NCBI RefSeq assembly: GCF_963676475.1
Contig: NZ_OY781106.1
Span: 2,108,001-2,172,000 of the forward strand
Source: an uncultured Celeribacter sp.
Lineage (GTDB): Bacteria > Pseudomonadota > Alphaproteobacteria > Rhodobacterales > Rhodobacteraceae
Length of the DNA: 64,000 nt
Direction of reading: 5' to 3'
The translations under genes and the position numbers were made by a program. Shown here one piece after another: positions 18,150-26,301 of this stretch. Under the pieces are notes generated by a model. That model made no database searches and was not told where the DNA came from. It was given only the letters and a program-made list of their open reading frames with translations. Positions within the stretch are counted from its first letter, which is position 1. Every line of letters begins with the position of its first letter.

Positions 18150-19901
18150 TCAGTCGTCTTCCACCTCCGAAAACTTTCCGTCTGCCGCCTCATCGAAGGG
18201 GGCAATCGAGAACTCAACCACAACGCTGTAGCGGTCGTCTTCGTCTTCGACCTTAAGCTGCCCGCCGAGCTGTTGCGCGAAGGCTTGGATCAGGTTCGTG
18301 CCAAGCCCCGTGCCCGTCACCTGTTCCGACGACAAAAGCGCTGTGCCCTTGGTGTTGGCCACCGTCAGGCGGGCCACTTCGGGTTCGAGCCTGGTCAGAC
18401 TGATTTCCACATTGGGAAGTCCGCCATCAGGCCGCCCCACGTATTTCAGGGCGTTGGTCGTGGCCTCGGTCGCCAAGAGCGACAACGGCACCGCCTGATC
18501 CGGGTAGAGCGTGATCGGCTCGTAGGTCTGGGTGTTCTCCAGTTTGACCTCATTGCCCACCCCCGCATCGACCAGCTTGCCGACCGTGCTGCGCAAGAGC
18601 TGATCTGCCCGCACCCGGCCCTCTGTGGTGGTCTCGTACAAACTGCGGTGCACGGTGGCGATGCTCATCACACGGCCCTGCACCTCTTTGAGGGCAACGC
18701 GCGCTTCGGGGGTTTTCGCCTTGCGCACCTTCATGTTCACGATGGAGGCAATAAGTTGCAGGTTGTTTTTGACCCGGTGATGCACCTCTTTCAAGAGCAC
18801 AGATTTGTCGTGAATCGTATCCTCGAGCTCCGCCTCGTCGCGGACCACCGTCTCCGCCAGATCGTGCCAAGCCCCTTCGATTTCGCGCAATTCGCGCGGC
18901 AGTCCCGGGTCTTTGCGACGGACATCATGACGCCGGCTGACCGCAAATTGGCGCATGTCGCGGCTGAGACGGCGGATGTGTTTGATCGCGAGGCGGTGCA
19001 CCGCGAAATAGGCCACACCGAGACTGGTGATCCACATTGCGATGGGGAAAATCATCGGCGTCGCGATCGCCAGCCCCGGTGCCACCGACAGGCGTTCGCG
19101 TGGCCAGCTCCCGATGGCGTAGACTTGGTCTTTCAGGATCGGCACCACGGCAAAGACACGCTCTTCGCCATCATTGGTCACGCCGGAGAAAGAGCTACGA
19201 TATTGCCCGGTGAGATGGGCCAGGGGGCGACCATCAGGCAGACGTGCAGCGACATTTTCGAGGCCACCGGTCGCGCTCAACACCTCGCCTTCGTTATTGA
19301 AGGTGATCAGTTCGACGGGCCGGTCGACCGGCGCATTTTCGAGGTTGATGCGGGTGTCTTCGTGCGGCAGGGAGAGGCTGATGTAGCCATCGAAAGCGCT
19401 GTCGTTGAAAACCGGCGCAGAGAGCACGATCACTTGTCGATGGCTGACCTGACCATCAAGAACGAGATCGCTTCTGAGCTCGGGGGTCTCGATCATGCTT
19501 TTGTAAATGCTGCGATTTTTGAAATCTTGCCCGGCGTTCGCAGAGCCGCAGACCAAAACCCCATCGGCGCTGACATAGCCCGCAAAGGAAAACGACGGAT
19601 TGCTGTCGATGAAATCCGAAAACACGCCGTTACAGGCGTCATAATCCGTCGCAACAAAGGGCATCACGGCGGCCAGAGACTCCGCCGTGCCAAAGCCCGT
19701 GCGGATCAACGCCTCCTCACCCGCCGCCGCCTGCGCCGTGAGCGCGAGCAGATTGCTCTGCGCGCGCTCATCGGCTGCTTTGGCGAATTGGTGGGTCAGC
19801 GAAACCGCGATCAACCCGATGGGGAACAAGGCAATGGACAGCAAAATCGCGATGCGCACGCCAAGACCGTCAACACGGTCACGCAATCTGCGCAGGTTCA
19901 C
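18150..19901 (-). CDS. Membrane sensor histidine kinase, HisKA_2 type (general stress response kinase)
   Basis: A 583-residue protein starting at GTG 19901, whose start overlaps the ecfG stop as GTGA. One N-terminal helix (IAILLSIALFPIGLIAVSL), a periplasmic sensor region of about 240 residues, a second helix (PMIFPIAMWITSLGVAYFAV), a short HAMP-like stretch, then the HisKA_2 motif LLKEVHHRVKNNLQLIASIVNMK with the phospho-accepting histidine, and a HWE/HisKA_2-type ATPase domain (LLATEATTNALKY, GTGLGTNLIQAF). Kinases of this class phosphorylate PhyR in the general stress response. Position inside the nepR-ecfG operon strongly supports that role; the sensed signal is unknown. Confidence 0.88.
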   Translation of the reverse strand: MNLRRLRDRVDGLGVRIAILLSIALFPIGLIAVSLTHQFAKAADERAQSNLLALTAQAAAGEEALIRTGFGTAESLAAVMPFVATDYDACNGVFSDFIDSNPSFSFAGYVSADGVLVCGSANAGQDFKNRSIYKSMIETPELRSDLVLDGQVSHRQVIVLSAPVFNDSAFDGYISLSLPHEDTRINLENAPVDRPVELITFNNEGEVLSATGGLENVAARLPDGRPLAHLTGQYRSSFSGVTNDGEERVFAVVPILKDQVYAIGSWPRERLSVAPGLAIATPMIFPIAMWITSLGVAYFAVHRLAIKHIRRLSRDMRQFAVSRRHDVRRKDPGLPRELREIEGAWHDLAETVVRDEAELEDTIHDKSVLLKEVHHRVKNNLQLIASIVNMKVRKAKTPEARVALKEVQGRVMSIATVHRSLYETTTEGRVRADQLLRSTVGKLVDAGVGNEVKLENTQTYEPITLYPDQAVPLSLLATEATTNALKYVGRPDGGLPNVEISLTRLEPEVARLTVANTKGTALLSSEQVTGTGLGTNLIQAFAQQLGGQLKVEDEDDRYSVVVEFSIAPFDEAADGKFSEVEDD

Positions 19902-20506
19902 GCGGCGTCCCCCCGTCCGGGCATGTTCGAGCTCATCACCGCCATGGTCTGTTGATCGGTCAGCTCAAGCGGCTCGCCCTCTTTGAGGTTCATCAACTCG
20001 CTGAGGGTCTGACGTGCGCGGTTCACGCGGCTTTTGATCGTGCCCACGGCAACCTCACAGGTCTCGGCGGCTTCTTCGTAGGAAAACCCCATGGCACCGA
20101 CGAGCATCAGGGCTTCGCGCTGTTCGGATTTGAGCTGCACAAAAGCCTCCTCGAAATCCGCCATGGCGAGACGACCGTCATGGTCCGGTTTGTTCGCCAA
20201 AGTGGCGGCAAAGGCGCCATCCGTGTCCTGCACCTCGCGTTTGCTTTTGCGGCGGTCGGAATAAAAGGTGTTGCGCAGGATGGTGAAGAGCCAGGCCCGC
20301 ATATTGGTGCCAACCTGAAAAGAGGCCAGGTTTTTCCACGCCTTGATCACCGCATCCTGCACCAGATCGTCGGCCTGCGACGGGTTGCGGGTGAGGCTCA
20401 ATGCAAAGGCCCGCATGGCAGGCAGGTGCGTGACGATCTCTTCGCGCGGATCGAGCGGCGTGTCCTGCGCCGTGCTTTCCTTGGTCTGGGTCTTATCACC
20501 GGTCAT
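19898..20506 (-). CDS. ecfG: ECF sigma factor, EcfG type (general stress response)
   Basis: A 202-residue sigma-70 family protein. Sigma region 2 is LPAMRAFALSLTRNPSQADDLVQDAVIKAWKNLASFQ...MRAWLFTILRNTFYSDRRKSKRE, and region 4 is LKSEQREALMLVGAMGFSYEEAAETCEVAVGTIKSRVNRARQTL. The start at 20506 lies inside the end of nepR (11-base overlap, ATGACCGGTGA), so the two are translationally coupled; the longer upstream frame would overlap nepR fully. EcfG directs transcription of stress genes and is held inactive by NepR. Confident call from both sequence and neighbours. Confidence 0.93.
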   Translation of the reverse strand: MTGDKTQTKESTAQDTPLDPREEIVTHLPAMRAFALSLTRNPSQADDLVQDAVIKAWKNLASFQVGTNMRAWLFTILRNTFYSDRRKSKREVQDTDGAFAATLANKPDHDGRLAMADFEEAFVQLKSEQREALMLVGAMGFSYEEAAETCEVAVGTIKSRVNRARQTLSELMNLKEGEPLELTDQQTMAVMSSNMPGRGDAA

Positions 20507-20648
20507 CGCGCATATCCTGTTCCTTGAGTTGCTCAAGCAATTCCAGGAATCGGTCCGGCACCTCCTCTTCGAGGGTTTTCTGATAGACTTTCTTCAAATT
20601 CATCTCGATCTGCTCATCGAGATTTGGTTTTGGTTTTTGCTGCGCCAT
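20496..20648 (-). CDS. nepR: Anti-sigma factor NepR
   Basis: A 50-residue protein, MAQQKPKPNLDEQIEMNLKK followed by VYQKTLEEEVPDRFLELLEQ and a short charged tail. It has the two amphipathic helices of NepR (the conserved LR.VY....EE.P.RF..LL..L pattern). NepR binds EcfG until phosphorylated PhyR takes its place. It is first in the operon nepR-ecfG-kinase and divergent from phyR. The start ATG 20648 has GGGAAAG upstream. Confidence 0.9.
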   Translation of the reverse strand: MAQQKPKPNLDEQIEMNLKKVYQKTLEEEVPDRFLELLEQLKEQDMRDDR

Positions 20649-20720
20649 TATCTTTCCCATCTCAGGCCCATCTTACGATACACTCGCCGCGGGGTTTCTG
20701 AAAAATTTACACCGTTTTCG

Positions 20721-20753
20721 GGAACCAAACGTCTTCCGCCTGCGTTTGGTTCC
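20721..20753. promoter_or_regulatory. Symmetric bidirectional EcfG promoter between nepR and phyR
   Basis: GGAACCAAACG (20721-20731) and its exact inverse CGTTTGGTTCC (20743-20753) are separated by 11 bases. Read rightward this gives GGAAC-N17-CGTT (20721-20725, 20743-20746) for phyR; read leftward it gives GGAAC-N17-CGTT (20753-20749, 20731-20728) for nepR-ecfG. The -35 of one promoter and the -10 of the other share each arm. Confidence 0.85.
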
Positions 20754-20782
20754 GAGAATTCGATAAAAAAGGACGAAAATAT

Positions 20783-21595
20783 ATGTCGACAGCTCCGACA
20801 GAGAAGAAACTGTCCCTCATTGTGGCCAGCCTTCTGCCCTACCTGCGTCGCTATGCCCGCGCGCTGACCGGGGATCAACAGACCGGGGACAAATATGCGG
20901 CGACGACTCTTGAGGCGCTTTTGAGCGACCGCTCCGTCTTTGATGAGATCGAAAGTCCGAAAGTGGCTTTGTTCCATGCTTTCCACCTGATCTGGGCCAG
21001 CGCGGGCGCGCCGACGGGCGAGGATGAGACGGGCCTTGCGAAACGTGCCCAGGCGCATTTGCGTCGCCTGACGCCGAACACCCGCGAGGCTTTGCTGCTC
21101 CACACGATCGAGGAATTCACCCTCGACGAGGTGGCCGAGATCATGGGCACCGATGCCGATGAGGTCGAACACCTTCTGGGCGTGGCACAATCCGAGATGA
21201 CAGAAAGCATCAACGGTCGCGTCATGGTGATCGAAGATGAGGCGATCATCGCGCTCGATCTTCAGGGCATCGTGGCCGACATGGGCCACCAGATCACCGG
21301 TGTGGCCAGCATTGCCAGCGAAGCGGTGAAACTCGCGAAAGAGACCCAGCCGGATCTGATCCTCTCGGATATCCAGCTGGCCGATGGCTCGTCCGGCATC
21401 GACGCGGTGAACGACATCCTCAAGGGCGCGGCGGACACGCCGGTGATCTTCATCACCGCCTTCCCCGAGCGCCTGTTGACCGGCGACCGCCCGGAGCCGG
21501 CTTTCGTGATCACCAAACCCTATAGCGAAGATCAGGTGCGCTCTGCCGTGTCGCAGGCGATGTTCTTTGCCAGCACGGAAACCCTCGTATCCTGA
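20783..21595 (+). CDS. phyR: Response regulator PhyR
   Basis: A 270-residue protein with a sigma-factor-like N-terminal domain (MSTAPTEKKLSLIVASLLPYLRRYARALTG...; HTIEEFTLDEVAEIMGTDADEVEHLL) and a C-terminal receiver domain (VMVIEDEAIIALDLQ; phospho-acceptor Asp in LILSDIQLADGSSG; Lys in VITKPYSEDQV). This reversed order is unique to PhyR, which acts as a sigma mimic that binds NepR when phosphorylated and so frees EcfG. It is divergently transcribed from nepR-ecfG-kinase and followed by a terminator. Confidence 0.95.
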   Translation: MSTAPTEKKLSLIVASLLPYLRRYARALTGDQQTGDKYAATTLEALLSDRSVFDEIESPKVALFHAFHLIWASAGAPTGEDETGLAKRAQAHLRRLTPNTREALLLHTIEEFTLDEVAEIMGTDADEVEHLLGVAQSEMTESINGRVMVIEDEAIIALDLQGIVADMGHQITGVASIASEAVKLAKETQPDLILSDIQLADGSSGIDAVNDILKGAADTPVIFITAFPERLLTGDRPEPAFVITKPYSEDQVRSAVSQAMFFASTETLVS

Positions 21596-21614
21596 ACCTG
21601 AGATAAAGCAAAAT

Positions 21615-21649
21615 AAAACGCCCCGCCGATCTCTCGGCGGGGCGTTTTT
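21615..21649 (+). terminator. Rho-independent terminator after phyR
   Basis: A perfect 15-bp stem, AAAACGCCCCGCCGA (21615-21629) with its complement at 21634-21648, a TCTC loop and a T run. Because of the A/T flanks it can also work for the convergent dps-side transcript. Confidence 0.9.
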
Positions 21650-21679
21650 CGTTACGATCTTCAAGAGACCGTAAAGAGA

Positions 21680-22177
21680 TTAGGATTTCGCAATCGCCCG
21701 AAGCATCCAGGCCGCTTTCTCGTGGAACGCGGCACGCGCGGTCGCCATATCGGCTGTCACATCGTCATTGTGCTCCTCGGCCAGCTTGATCAGCTTGTGC
21801 ATCTGGGAGGCGAGCTGTTCGTGGTCCTGCGCCAGATCGGCCACCATTTCCGTGGCGCTTGGCGATTTGGCCGTGTCCTGCACCTTGGTGCCCGCCAGAA
21901 TGTCGCCGATCGACATGGGCGCCAGTTGCCCCAGCGCACGAATGCGTTCGGCCAATTCATCGGTCGCTTCGAACAGCGCGCCATATTGCTCTTCGGTCAG
22001 GTTGTGGACGCTGTAGAACAGCGGCCCCTCGACGTTCCAGTGATAAATATGCGTCTTGAGCAGAAGTGCGTAGGTGTCTGTCAAAACCTGGGAAAGCCCG
22101 TCCGCGACGGCTTTTGGGGATTTCACCCCGGTGTTGACGTCGGTGGCTTCGGGAGTGGTGTTGAGACCATCCTTCAT
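21680..22177 (-). CDS. dps: Dps family DNA-binding ferritin-like protein
   Basis: A 165-residue protein with the Dps ferroxidase pattern THIYHWNVEGPLFYSVHNLTEEQYGALFEATDELAERIRALG (His, Asp and Glu ligands shared across a dimer interface). The N-terminal extension is short and weakly basic. Dps dodecamers store iron and protect DNA from peroxide in the cytoplasm. It lies 54 bases downstream of a DUF1328 gene behind an EcfG-type promoter, so it is probably part of the stress regulon; AGGAG precedes the start. Confidence 0.88.
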   Translation of the reverse strand: MKDGLNTTPEATDVNTGVKSPKAVADGLSQVLTDTYALLLKTHIYHWNVEGPLFYSVHNLTEEQYGALFEATDELAERIRALGQLAPMSIGDILAGTKVQDTAKSPSATEMVADLAQDHEQLASQMHKLIKLAEEHNDDVTADMATARAAFHEKAAWMLRAIAKS

Positions 22178-22231
22178 GATGTACTCCTTTCTGATAAAAT
22201 TCTTCGCGTGATGTTGGGGGATGCGCCGGTG

Positions 22232-22405
22232 TTAAACCGGCGGCTTACCCCGAACAGCACGTGCGACCATCGCCAGCAAAAACAGGACGATGAAGATGAA
22301 GAACAGGATTTGCGCGATCCCGGCGGAAGCGCTCGCGATACCACCGAAACCGAAAACCCCGGCGACAATCGCAACGATAAGAAAAGTAAGTGCCCAGCCA
22401 AGCAT
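22232..22405 (-). CDS. DUF1328 small membrane protein (YtjA-like)
   Basis: A 57-residue protein, MLGWALTFLIVAIVAGVFGF followed by GGIASASAGIAQILFFIFIV, then a short basic tail. Two hydrophobic helices with GFGGIA between them are characteristic of DUF1328. A strong AAGGAGG precedes ATG 22405. Its role is unknown; the family is often stress-induced. It is probably cotranscribed with dps. Confidence 0.88.
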   Translation of the reverse strand: MLGWALTFLIVAIVAGVFGFGGIASASAGIAQILFFIFIVLFLLAMVARAVRGKPPV

Positions 22406-22463
22406 GGGAGCCTCCTTATTAGCGATTTCATATATGCGCTTATCAAGCGCGGTCTGAGAGGAT

Positions 22464-22489
22464 AACGGCCCGGCCCGGCCCAAGGTTCC
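22464..22489 (-). promoter_or_regulatory. EcfG-type promoter for DUF1328-dps
   Basis: On the minus strand GGAAC (22489-22485) and CGTT (22467-22464) are spaced by 17 bases, matching the phyR/nepR promoter. It is 59 bases upstream of ATG 22405. Confidence 0.75.
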
Positions 22490-22502
22490 AAAGATATTTT
22501 TC

Positions 22503-22528
22503 GGAACTTTTTGCGGTGTTCGGGCGTT
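22503..22528 (+). promoter_or_regulatory. EcfG-type promoter for the DUF883-holin-like pair
   Basis: GGAAC (22503-22507), 17-base spacer, CGTT (22525-22528). ATG 22563 follows 35 bases downstream. It stands back to back with the DUF1328-dps promoter. Confidence 0.75.
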
Positions 22529-22562
22529 GATGAGACAACTGAAATTCGAAAGGAGACAGATC

Positions 22563-22892
22563 ATGGCACGCACTCAAACCAATGGGTCCGTCGAACAGAC
22601 CTCTGCCGATCTCTCGGCTCAAATCGAAACTTTGAAAGCCGATGTTGCCGAACTCACCAAGGTGATGGGCGATTACGGTCGCGCGCAGAAAGCTCAAATC
22701 GGTGCTACAGCCGAAGACAGTTTTGAGGCCGCGAAACAGAAAGGCGCCGAAACCGCCGAATACGCCCGCCAGCAAGCGCGGGATGCCTATGCAGGGGCTG
22801 AGAAAACCGTCCGCGCAAATCCGGCGGCCTCCGTCGGCATCGCCGCAGGTGTGGGGTTTCTGGTCGGCCTTCTGGCCACCCGTCGTTCGTAA
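22563..22892 (+). CDS. DUF883 family protein (YqjD/ElaB-like)
   Basis: A 109-residue protein with a polar, coiled-coil-prone N-terminal two thirds (ADLSAQIETLKADVAELTKVM) and a C-terminal membrane anchor with the family pattern VRANPAASVGIAAGVGFLVGLLATRR. In E. coli the relatives YqjD and ElaB are inner-membrane proteins that bind ribosomes in stationary phase; that role is inferred here. The start at 22563 follows AAAGGAGACA; an ATG at 22527 lies within the promoter. Confidence 0.85.
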   Translation: MARTQTNGSVEQTSADLSAQIETLKADVAELTKVMGDYGRAQKAQIGATAEDSFEAAKQKGAETAEYARQQARDAYAGAEKTVRANPAASVGIAAGVGFLVGLLATRRS

Positions 22893-22905
22893 GGCGCACC
22901 AGTTC

Positions 22906-23262
22906 ATGCTGACGGCATTGCAACATAATTTGGCCCGGGGCGCACGTCGTGCGGCCTGGGTCTCTGTGGGTGGGGTCCTCATGGCGGTCGGGATCGGTTT
23001 TCTGACCGTCGCCGCATGGATCATGCTGAGCACCCTGCGCGATGCGCAATTTGCGGCCTTGGTCATTGGCCTTGTTTACGTGGGCTTCGGGATGGTGATC
23101 GTTGCGGTCAACTCAAGTGGTGACAGACGACAATCTTTGGAGCAACAGCGCGCCGAAGAGGTCAGGAGGCGCGCGGAATCTCCGCCTGAGGACGATCTCT
23201 TTGCCCGCATTGCCGTTGCTTTCGCCGAGGGTGTGCAAGCCGGCAAAGCGCTTCGTAAATAA
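22906..23262 (+). CDS. Phage holin-like small membrane protein (YqjE/holin_3_6 type)
   Basis: A 118-residue protein with two adjacent hydrophobic helices (AAWVSVGGVLMAVGIGFLTVAAWIML and AALVIGLVYVGFGMVIVAV) and a charged C-terminal tail. It follows the DUF883 gene by 13 bases. DUF883 and holin_3_6/YqjE proteins commonly form such pairs; despite the name there is no sign of a prophage. Probably part of the stress regulon through the shared promoter. Confidence 0.75.
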   Translation: MLTALQHNLARGARRAAWVSVGGVLMAVGIGFLTVAAWIMLSTLRDAQFAALVIGLVYVGFGMVIVAVNSSGDRRQSLEQQRAEEVRRRAESPPEDDLFARIAVAFAEGVQAGKALRK

Positions 23263-23302
23263 CCCCCGAGAAAGCCCCATGAGAAAGAACCACGAAACAA
23301 CA

Positions 23303-23334
23303 ATGCGCCCTGTGCAAGACAGGGCGCATGTTTT
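23303..23334. terminator. Terminator between the holin-like gene and xoxF
   Basis: An 11-bp stem, ATGCGCCCTGT (23303-23313) with ACAGGGCGCAT (23319-23329), is followed by GTTTTG. It lies between convergent genes. Confidence 0.8.
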
Positions 23335-23363
23335 GTTTTATCGGCTGTGCTTGGTTCGCCAGC

Positions 23364-25130
23364 TTAGTTGGCCATGGCCAATTGTTTCGGCAGTTTAAAG
23401 GTCCAGACCGTGCCGCCTTGGTTCAGGTAGTTGACCTTTTTGGCCACTTCCCCGCCCCAGAGCGGAACCGCGCCGCCCCAGCCGGAGACGATGGTGACAT
23501 ATTGCTCGCCTTCGAACTCATAGGTCACCGGCTGGCCGACAATCCCAGACCCGGTCTGGAAGGACCAAAGCTTTTCACCGGTCTCGTCATCAAGCGCGAT
23601 GAACTCGCCTTCAGGCGTGCCAAAGAACACGAGACCGCCTGCGGTGGTCATCACCCCACCCCAAAGCGGTGCGTCGTTTTGGAAGTCCCATTTGATGTCG
23701 CCGGTTTCCGGCTCGATGGCTTTCAAAGACCCGATGTGGCTTTCAAAGATCGGCTTGATGGTAAAGCCAGCGCCCAGGTAAGCCGCGCCTTTTTTGTAGG
23801 AAATCGGCTCGTTCCAGATGTCCATGCCCCATTCGTTCGACGGCACGTAGAACATGCCGGTCTTCTGGCTGTGCGCCATCGGCATCCAGTTTTTGCCCCC
23901 CAGGAAGGACGGCACGGAGAACACCATCTCGCCCTTGTCGGCCTCCAAAGGATTGCCCGGGCGTGCGTCCTCGACAAAGATCGGACGACCCGTCTCGTCG
24001 ATGCCCTCGGCCCAGGTGATGTTGGACACGAACGGCGTTGCGTTGACGAAAGCACCGTCTTCACGGTTCAGCACGTAGAAGAACCCGTTGCGGTCGGCGG
24101 TGGCGTAGCGTTTGTTGCCGTCTTTGTCGGTGAAAGCGACCACTTCGTTCACCCCGTCAAAGTCCCAGCCTTCGCGCGGGGTGGTTTGGAAATGCCATTT
24201 GATCTCGCCGGTGGCCGGGTCGATGCCCAGACGCGAGGCGGCATAGAGGTTGTCGCCCGAATTGTCGTCCTTCGGCGTTCCGGCATCGCGCAGATGCGAG
24301 TTCCACGGCGCCGGGTTGCCCGTGCCAAAGATAAGCGTGTCGGTATCGGCATCGTAAGAGCCGCCAAGCCAGGTGGCACCGCCGCCCGTTTTCCACATAT
24401 CGCCCGGCCAGGTGGCGTTAAGCTCACCCGTCATGGTCGATTCTTCGCCATTGAGCGTGCCCATATGGCCCTCGATCACCGGACGGGTCCAGACCAGATC
24501 GCCGGTCTCGGCATCCCGCGCCTGCACTTCCCCGACGATGCCGAATTCACCGCCCGAGTTGCCGGTGATCACCAGACCGTTCACGATCAGCGGGGCCGCC
24601 GTGTAGGAATAGCCTTCTTTGTAGTTGGCGATTTTCTTGTTCCATTTCACATCGCCGGTCTTGAGATCGAGCGCCACGATGCGCGCATCCAGCGTGCCGA
24701 AATAGATGTTGTCGCCATAAATCGCGCCACCACGGTTGATCACGTCACAGCAGGGCAAAATGCCTTCGGGCAGACGGGCGTCATATTGCCAAAGCTCCTC
24801 GCCGGTCTTCAGATCAATCGCATACATCCGCGAATAGGATCCGGTGACATACATGACGCCATCGTAAATCAGCGGCTGGGTTTCCTGACCGCGTTGTTTC
24901 TCACCGCCAAAGCTAAAGGCCCAGGCCGGAAAAAGATTTTCGATGTTGTCCTTGTTGAGCGTATCGAGCGGCGAATAGCGCTGAAGATCGCGCCCCATGC
25001 CGTTGGTCAACACATCGCCCGGCGTGGTGGCGTCGTTCAAAAGGTCTTCTTCGGTGACCCCGGCAACACCCCCGCCCGCAAGCCCAAAGCTCATGATGGC
25101 CGCCGTCGCAGCCGTTACAAACCTGTTCAT
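23364..25130 (-). CDS. xoxF: Lanthanide-dependent PQQ methanol dehydrogenase XoxF
   Basis: A 588-residue periplasmic quinoprotein with a signal peptide (cleavage after about residue 23) and an eight-bladed propeller. The vicinal cysteines (LPCCDV, residues 127-128) are present. GWDFDGVNE contains Asp323 (catalytic base position) and Asp325; the second Asp is the XoxF hallmark for lanthanide binding, where calcium-type MxaF has Ala. Glu in GGEFG (about 195) and Asn in FGTGNPAPWN (about 271) match the other metal ligands. It oxidises methanol to formaldehyde or formate. The start ATG 25130 follows GGGAGGAC. It is divergent from an ABC binding-protein gene across a 187-bp gap with repeated operator-like motifs. 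Confidence 0.95.
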   Translation of the reverse strand: MNRFVTAATAAIMSFGLAGGGVAGVTEEDLLNDATTPGDVLTNGMGRDLQRYSPLDTLNKDNIENLFPAWAFSFGGEKQRGQETQPLIYDGVMYVTGSYSRMYAIDLKTGEELWQYDARLPEGILPCCDVINRGGAIYGDNIYFGTLDARIVALDLKTGDVKWNKKIANYKEGYSYTAAPLIVNGLVITGNSGGEFGIVGEVQARDAETGDLVWTRPVIEGHMGTLNGEESTMTGELNATWPGDMWKTGGGATWLGGSYDADTDTLIFGTGNPAPWNSHLRDAGTPKDDNSGDNLYAASRLGIDPATGEIKWHFQTTPREGWDFDGVNEVVAFTDKDGNKRYATADRNGFFYVLNREDGAFVNATPFVSNITWAEGIDETGRPIFVEDARPGNPLEADKGEMVFSVPSFLGGKNWMPMAHSQKTGMFYVPSNEWGMDIWNEPISYKKGAAYLGAGFTIKPIFESHIGSLKAIEPETGDIKWDFQNDAPLWGGVMTTAGGLVFFGTPEGEFIALDDETGEKLWSFQTGSGIVGQPVTYEFEGEQYVTIVSGWGGAVPLWGGEVAKKVNYLNQGGTVWTFKLPKQLAMAN

Positions 25131-25222
25131 TTTAGTCCTCCCATAGCAGACCGCACCCCTGGAGTATGGACCACGGCTCATATCCTTCCATTATTGACAG
25201 GGCCGATCCTGCGGATATTGGC

Positions 25223-25266
25223 CATTGGTCGTAGGCTCCCTGCGACCCTCCTGTCCTTTGGTCGTA
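25223..25266. promoter_or_regulatory. Two CGACCAAAG-type motifs between xoxF and the ABC gene
   Basis: CATTGGTCGTA (25223-25233) and CTTTGGTCGTA (25256-25266) are the same half-palindrome in the same orientation, 33 bases apart, with CTGCGACC between them. The same element recurs at four other intergenic regions of this cluster. Confidence 0.6.
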
Positions 25267-25317
25267 TTTCGCGCGCCCATCGCCCGACCTAGGCTCTTTT
25301 GTCAGGGAGGACTGCAC

Positions 25318-26301
25318 ATGACGAAATTCACCAAAGGACTGGCCGCTCTGGCGGCGGCGATGTCACTGACCGGCGCACTGGCCGCCAAGGCCGACGACCT
25401 GCCGACACTCAAGGCCGCGCTTTACATGTCCGGCACCGTGGCCTGGGAGGTCGACACCATCCGCCACAACGGCTTTGACACCGCGCAGGGCTTTACCCTC
25501 GAGGCCATGGATGTCGCAGGCGGCGCCGCTTCGCGCGTGGCATTGGCGGCGGGCGAAGTCGATATGATCGTCGCCGATTGGCTCTGGGTCGCCGCCCAAC
25601 GTGCCGAGGGCAAGGACTACGTGTTCCTCCCCTATTCCAAAGCCGTCGGCGGGCTTTACGTGCCGAAAGACAGCCCCGCGCAAAGCCTTGCCGATCTCAA
25701 AGGTGGCAAGATTGGCATCGCGGGCGGGCCGAATGACAAAAGCTGGCTGATCCTGCGCGCCTATGCGGAACAGATGTCGGGGCAAGACCTCGCCTCTGAG
25801 ACCGAACAGGTGTTCGGCGCGCCGCCGCTGATCTTCAAATCCGCGCTCTCCGGCGAACTGGATGGGGCGATCAATTTCTGGCATTTCGGGGCAAAGATGG
25901 AAGCCTCTGGCATGCGGCTTCTGGCCTCCACCTCTGAGGCCGCGCTGGCTCTGGGCCTCAACCCAGACACGCCGCTTTTGGGCTATGTGGTGCGGGGCGA
26001 AGTGTTGGCCGAGCATCCCGAAGTGGTCAAAGGTCTGGCCGCTGCCTCCCGTCAGGCCAAGGACCTTTTGGCCACGGATGACGCGGCTTGGGAGCGGTTG
26101 CGCGCGCGGATGAACGTCAAAAATGACACACAATTCGCGGCGCTCAAAGCCGGTTGGATCGCGGGCATCCCCGCCGAAGGCCCGGTCTCCGAAGAAGACG
26201 CCGCCAAGATGCTGACCCTCATGGCGAAACTCGGCGGCGAAGATCTGGTCGGTCAAGCGACCAACCTGCCCGCAGGCACCTTCTATAACCCGGCCTCATG
26301 A
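25318..26301 (+). CDS. NitT/TauT-type ABC transporter periplasmic binding protein
   Basis: A 327-residue protein with a signal peptide (AALAAAMSLTGALAAKA) and the NMT1/TauA-like fold (LYMSGTVAWEVDTIRHNGFDTAQGFTLEAMDVAGGAASRVALAAGEVDMIVADWLWVA). AGGGAGG precedes ATG 25318, and the stop overlaps the next gene (ATGA). It shares a promoter region with xoxF. The ligand is unknown; its location in a quinoprotein cluster suggests an alcohol-related compound or a lanthanide/PQQ-related solute, which is inference. The matching permease is probably the gene at 37111. Confidence 0.85.
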   Translation: MTKFTKGLAALAAAMSLTGALAAKADDLPTLKAALYMSGTVAWEVDTIRHNGFDTAQGFTLEAMDVAGGAASRVALAAGEVDMIVADWLWVAAQRAEGKDYVFLPYSKAVGGLYVPKDSPAQSLADLKGGKIGIAGGPNDKSWLILRAYAEQMSGQDLASETEQVFGAPPLIFKSALSGELDGAINFWHFGAKMEASGMRLLASTSEAALALGLNPDTPLLGYVVRGEVLAEHPEVVKGLAAASRQAKDLLATDDAAWERLRARMNVKNDTQFAALKAGWIAGIPAEGPVSEEDAAKMLTLMAKLGGEDLVGQATNLPAGTFYNPAS

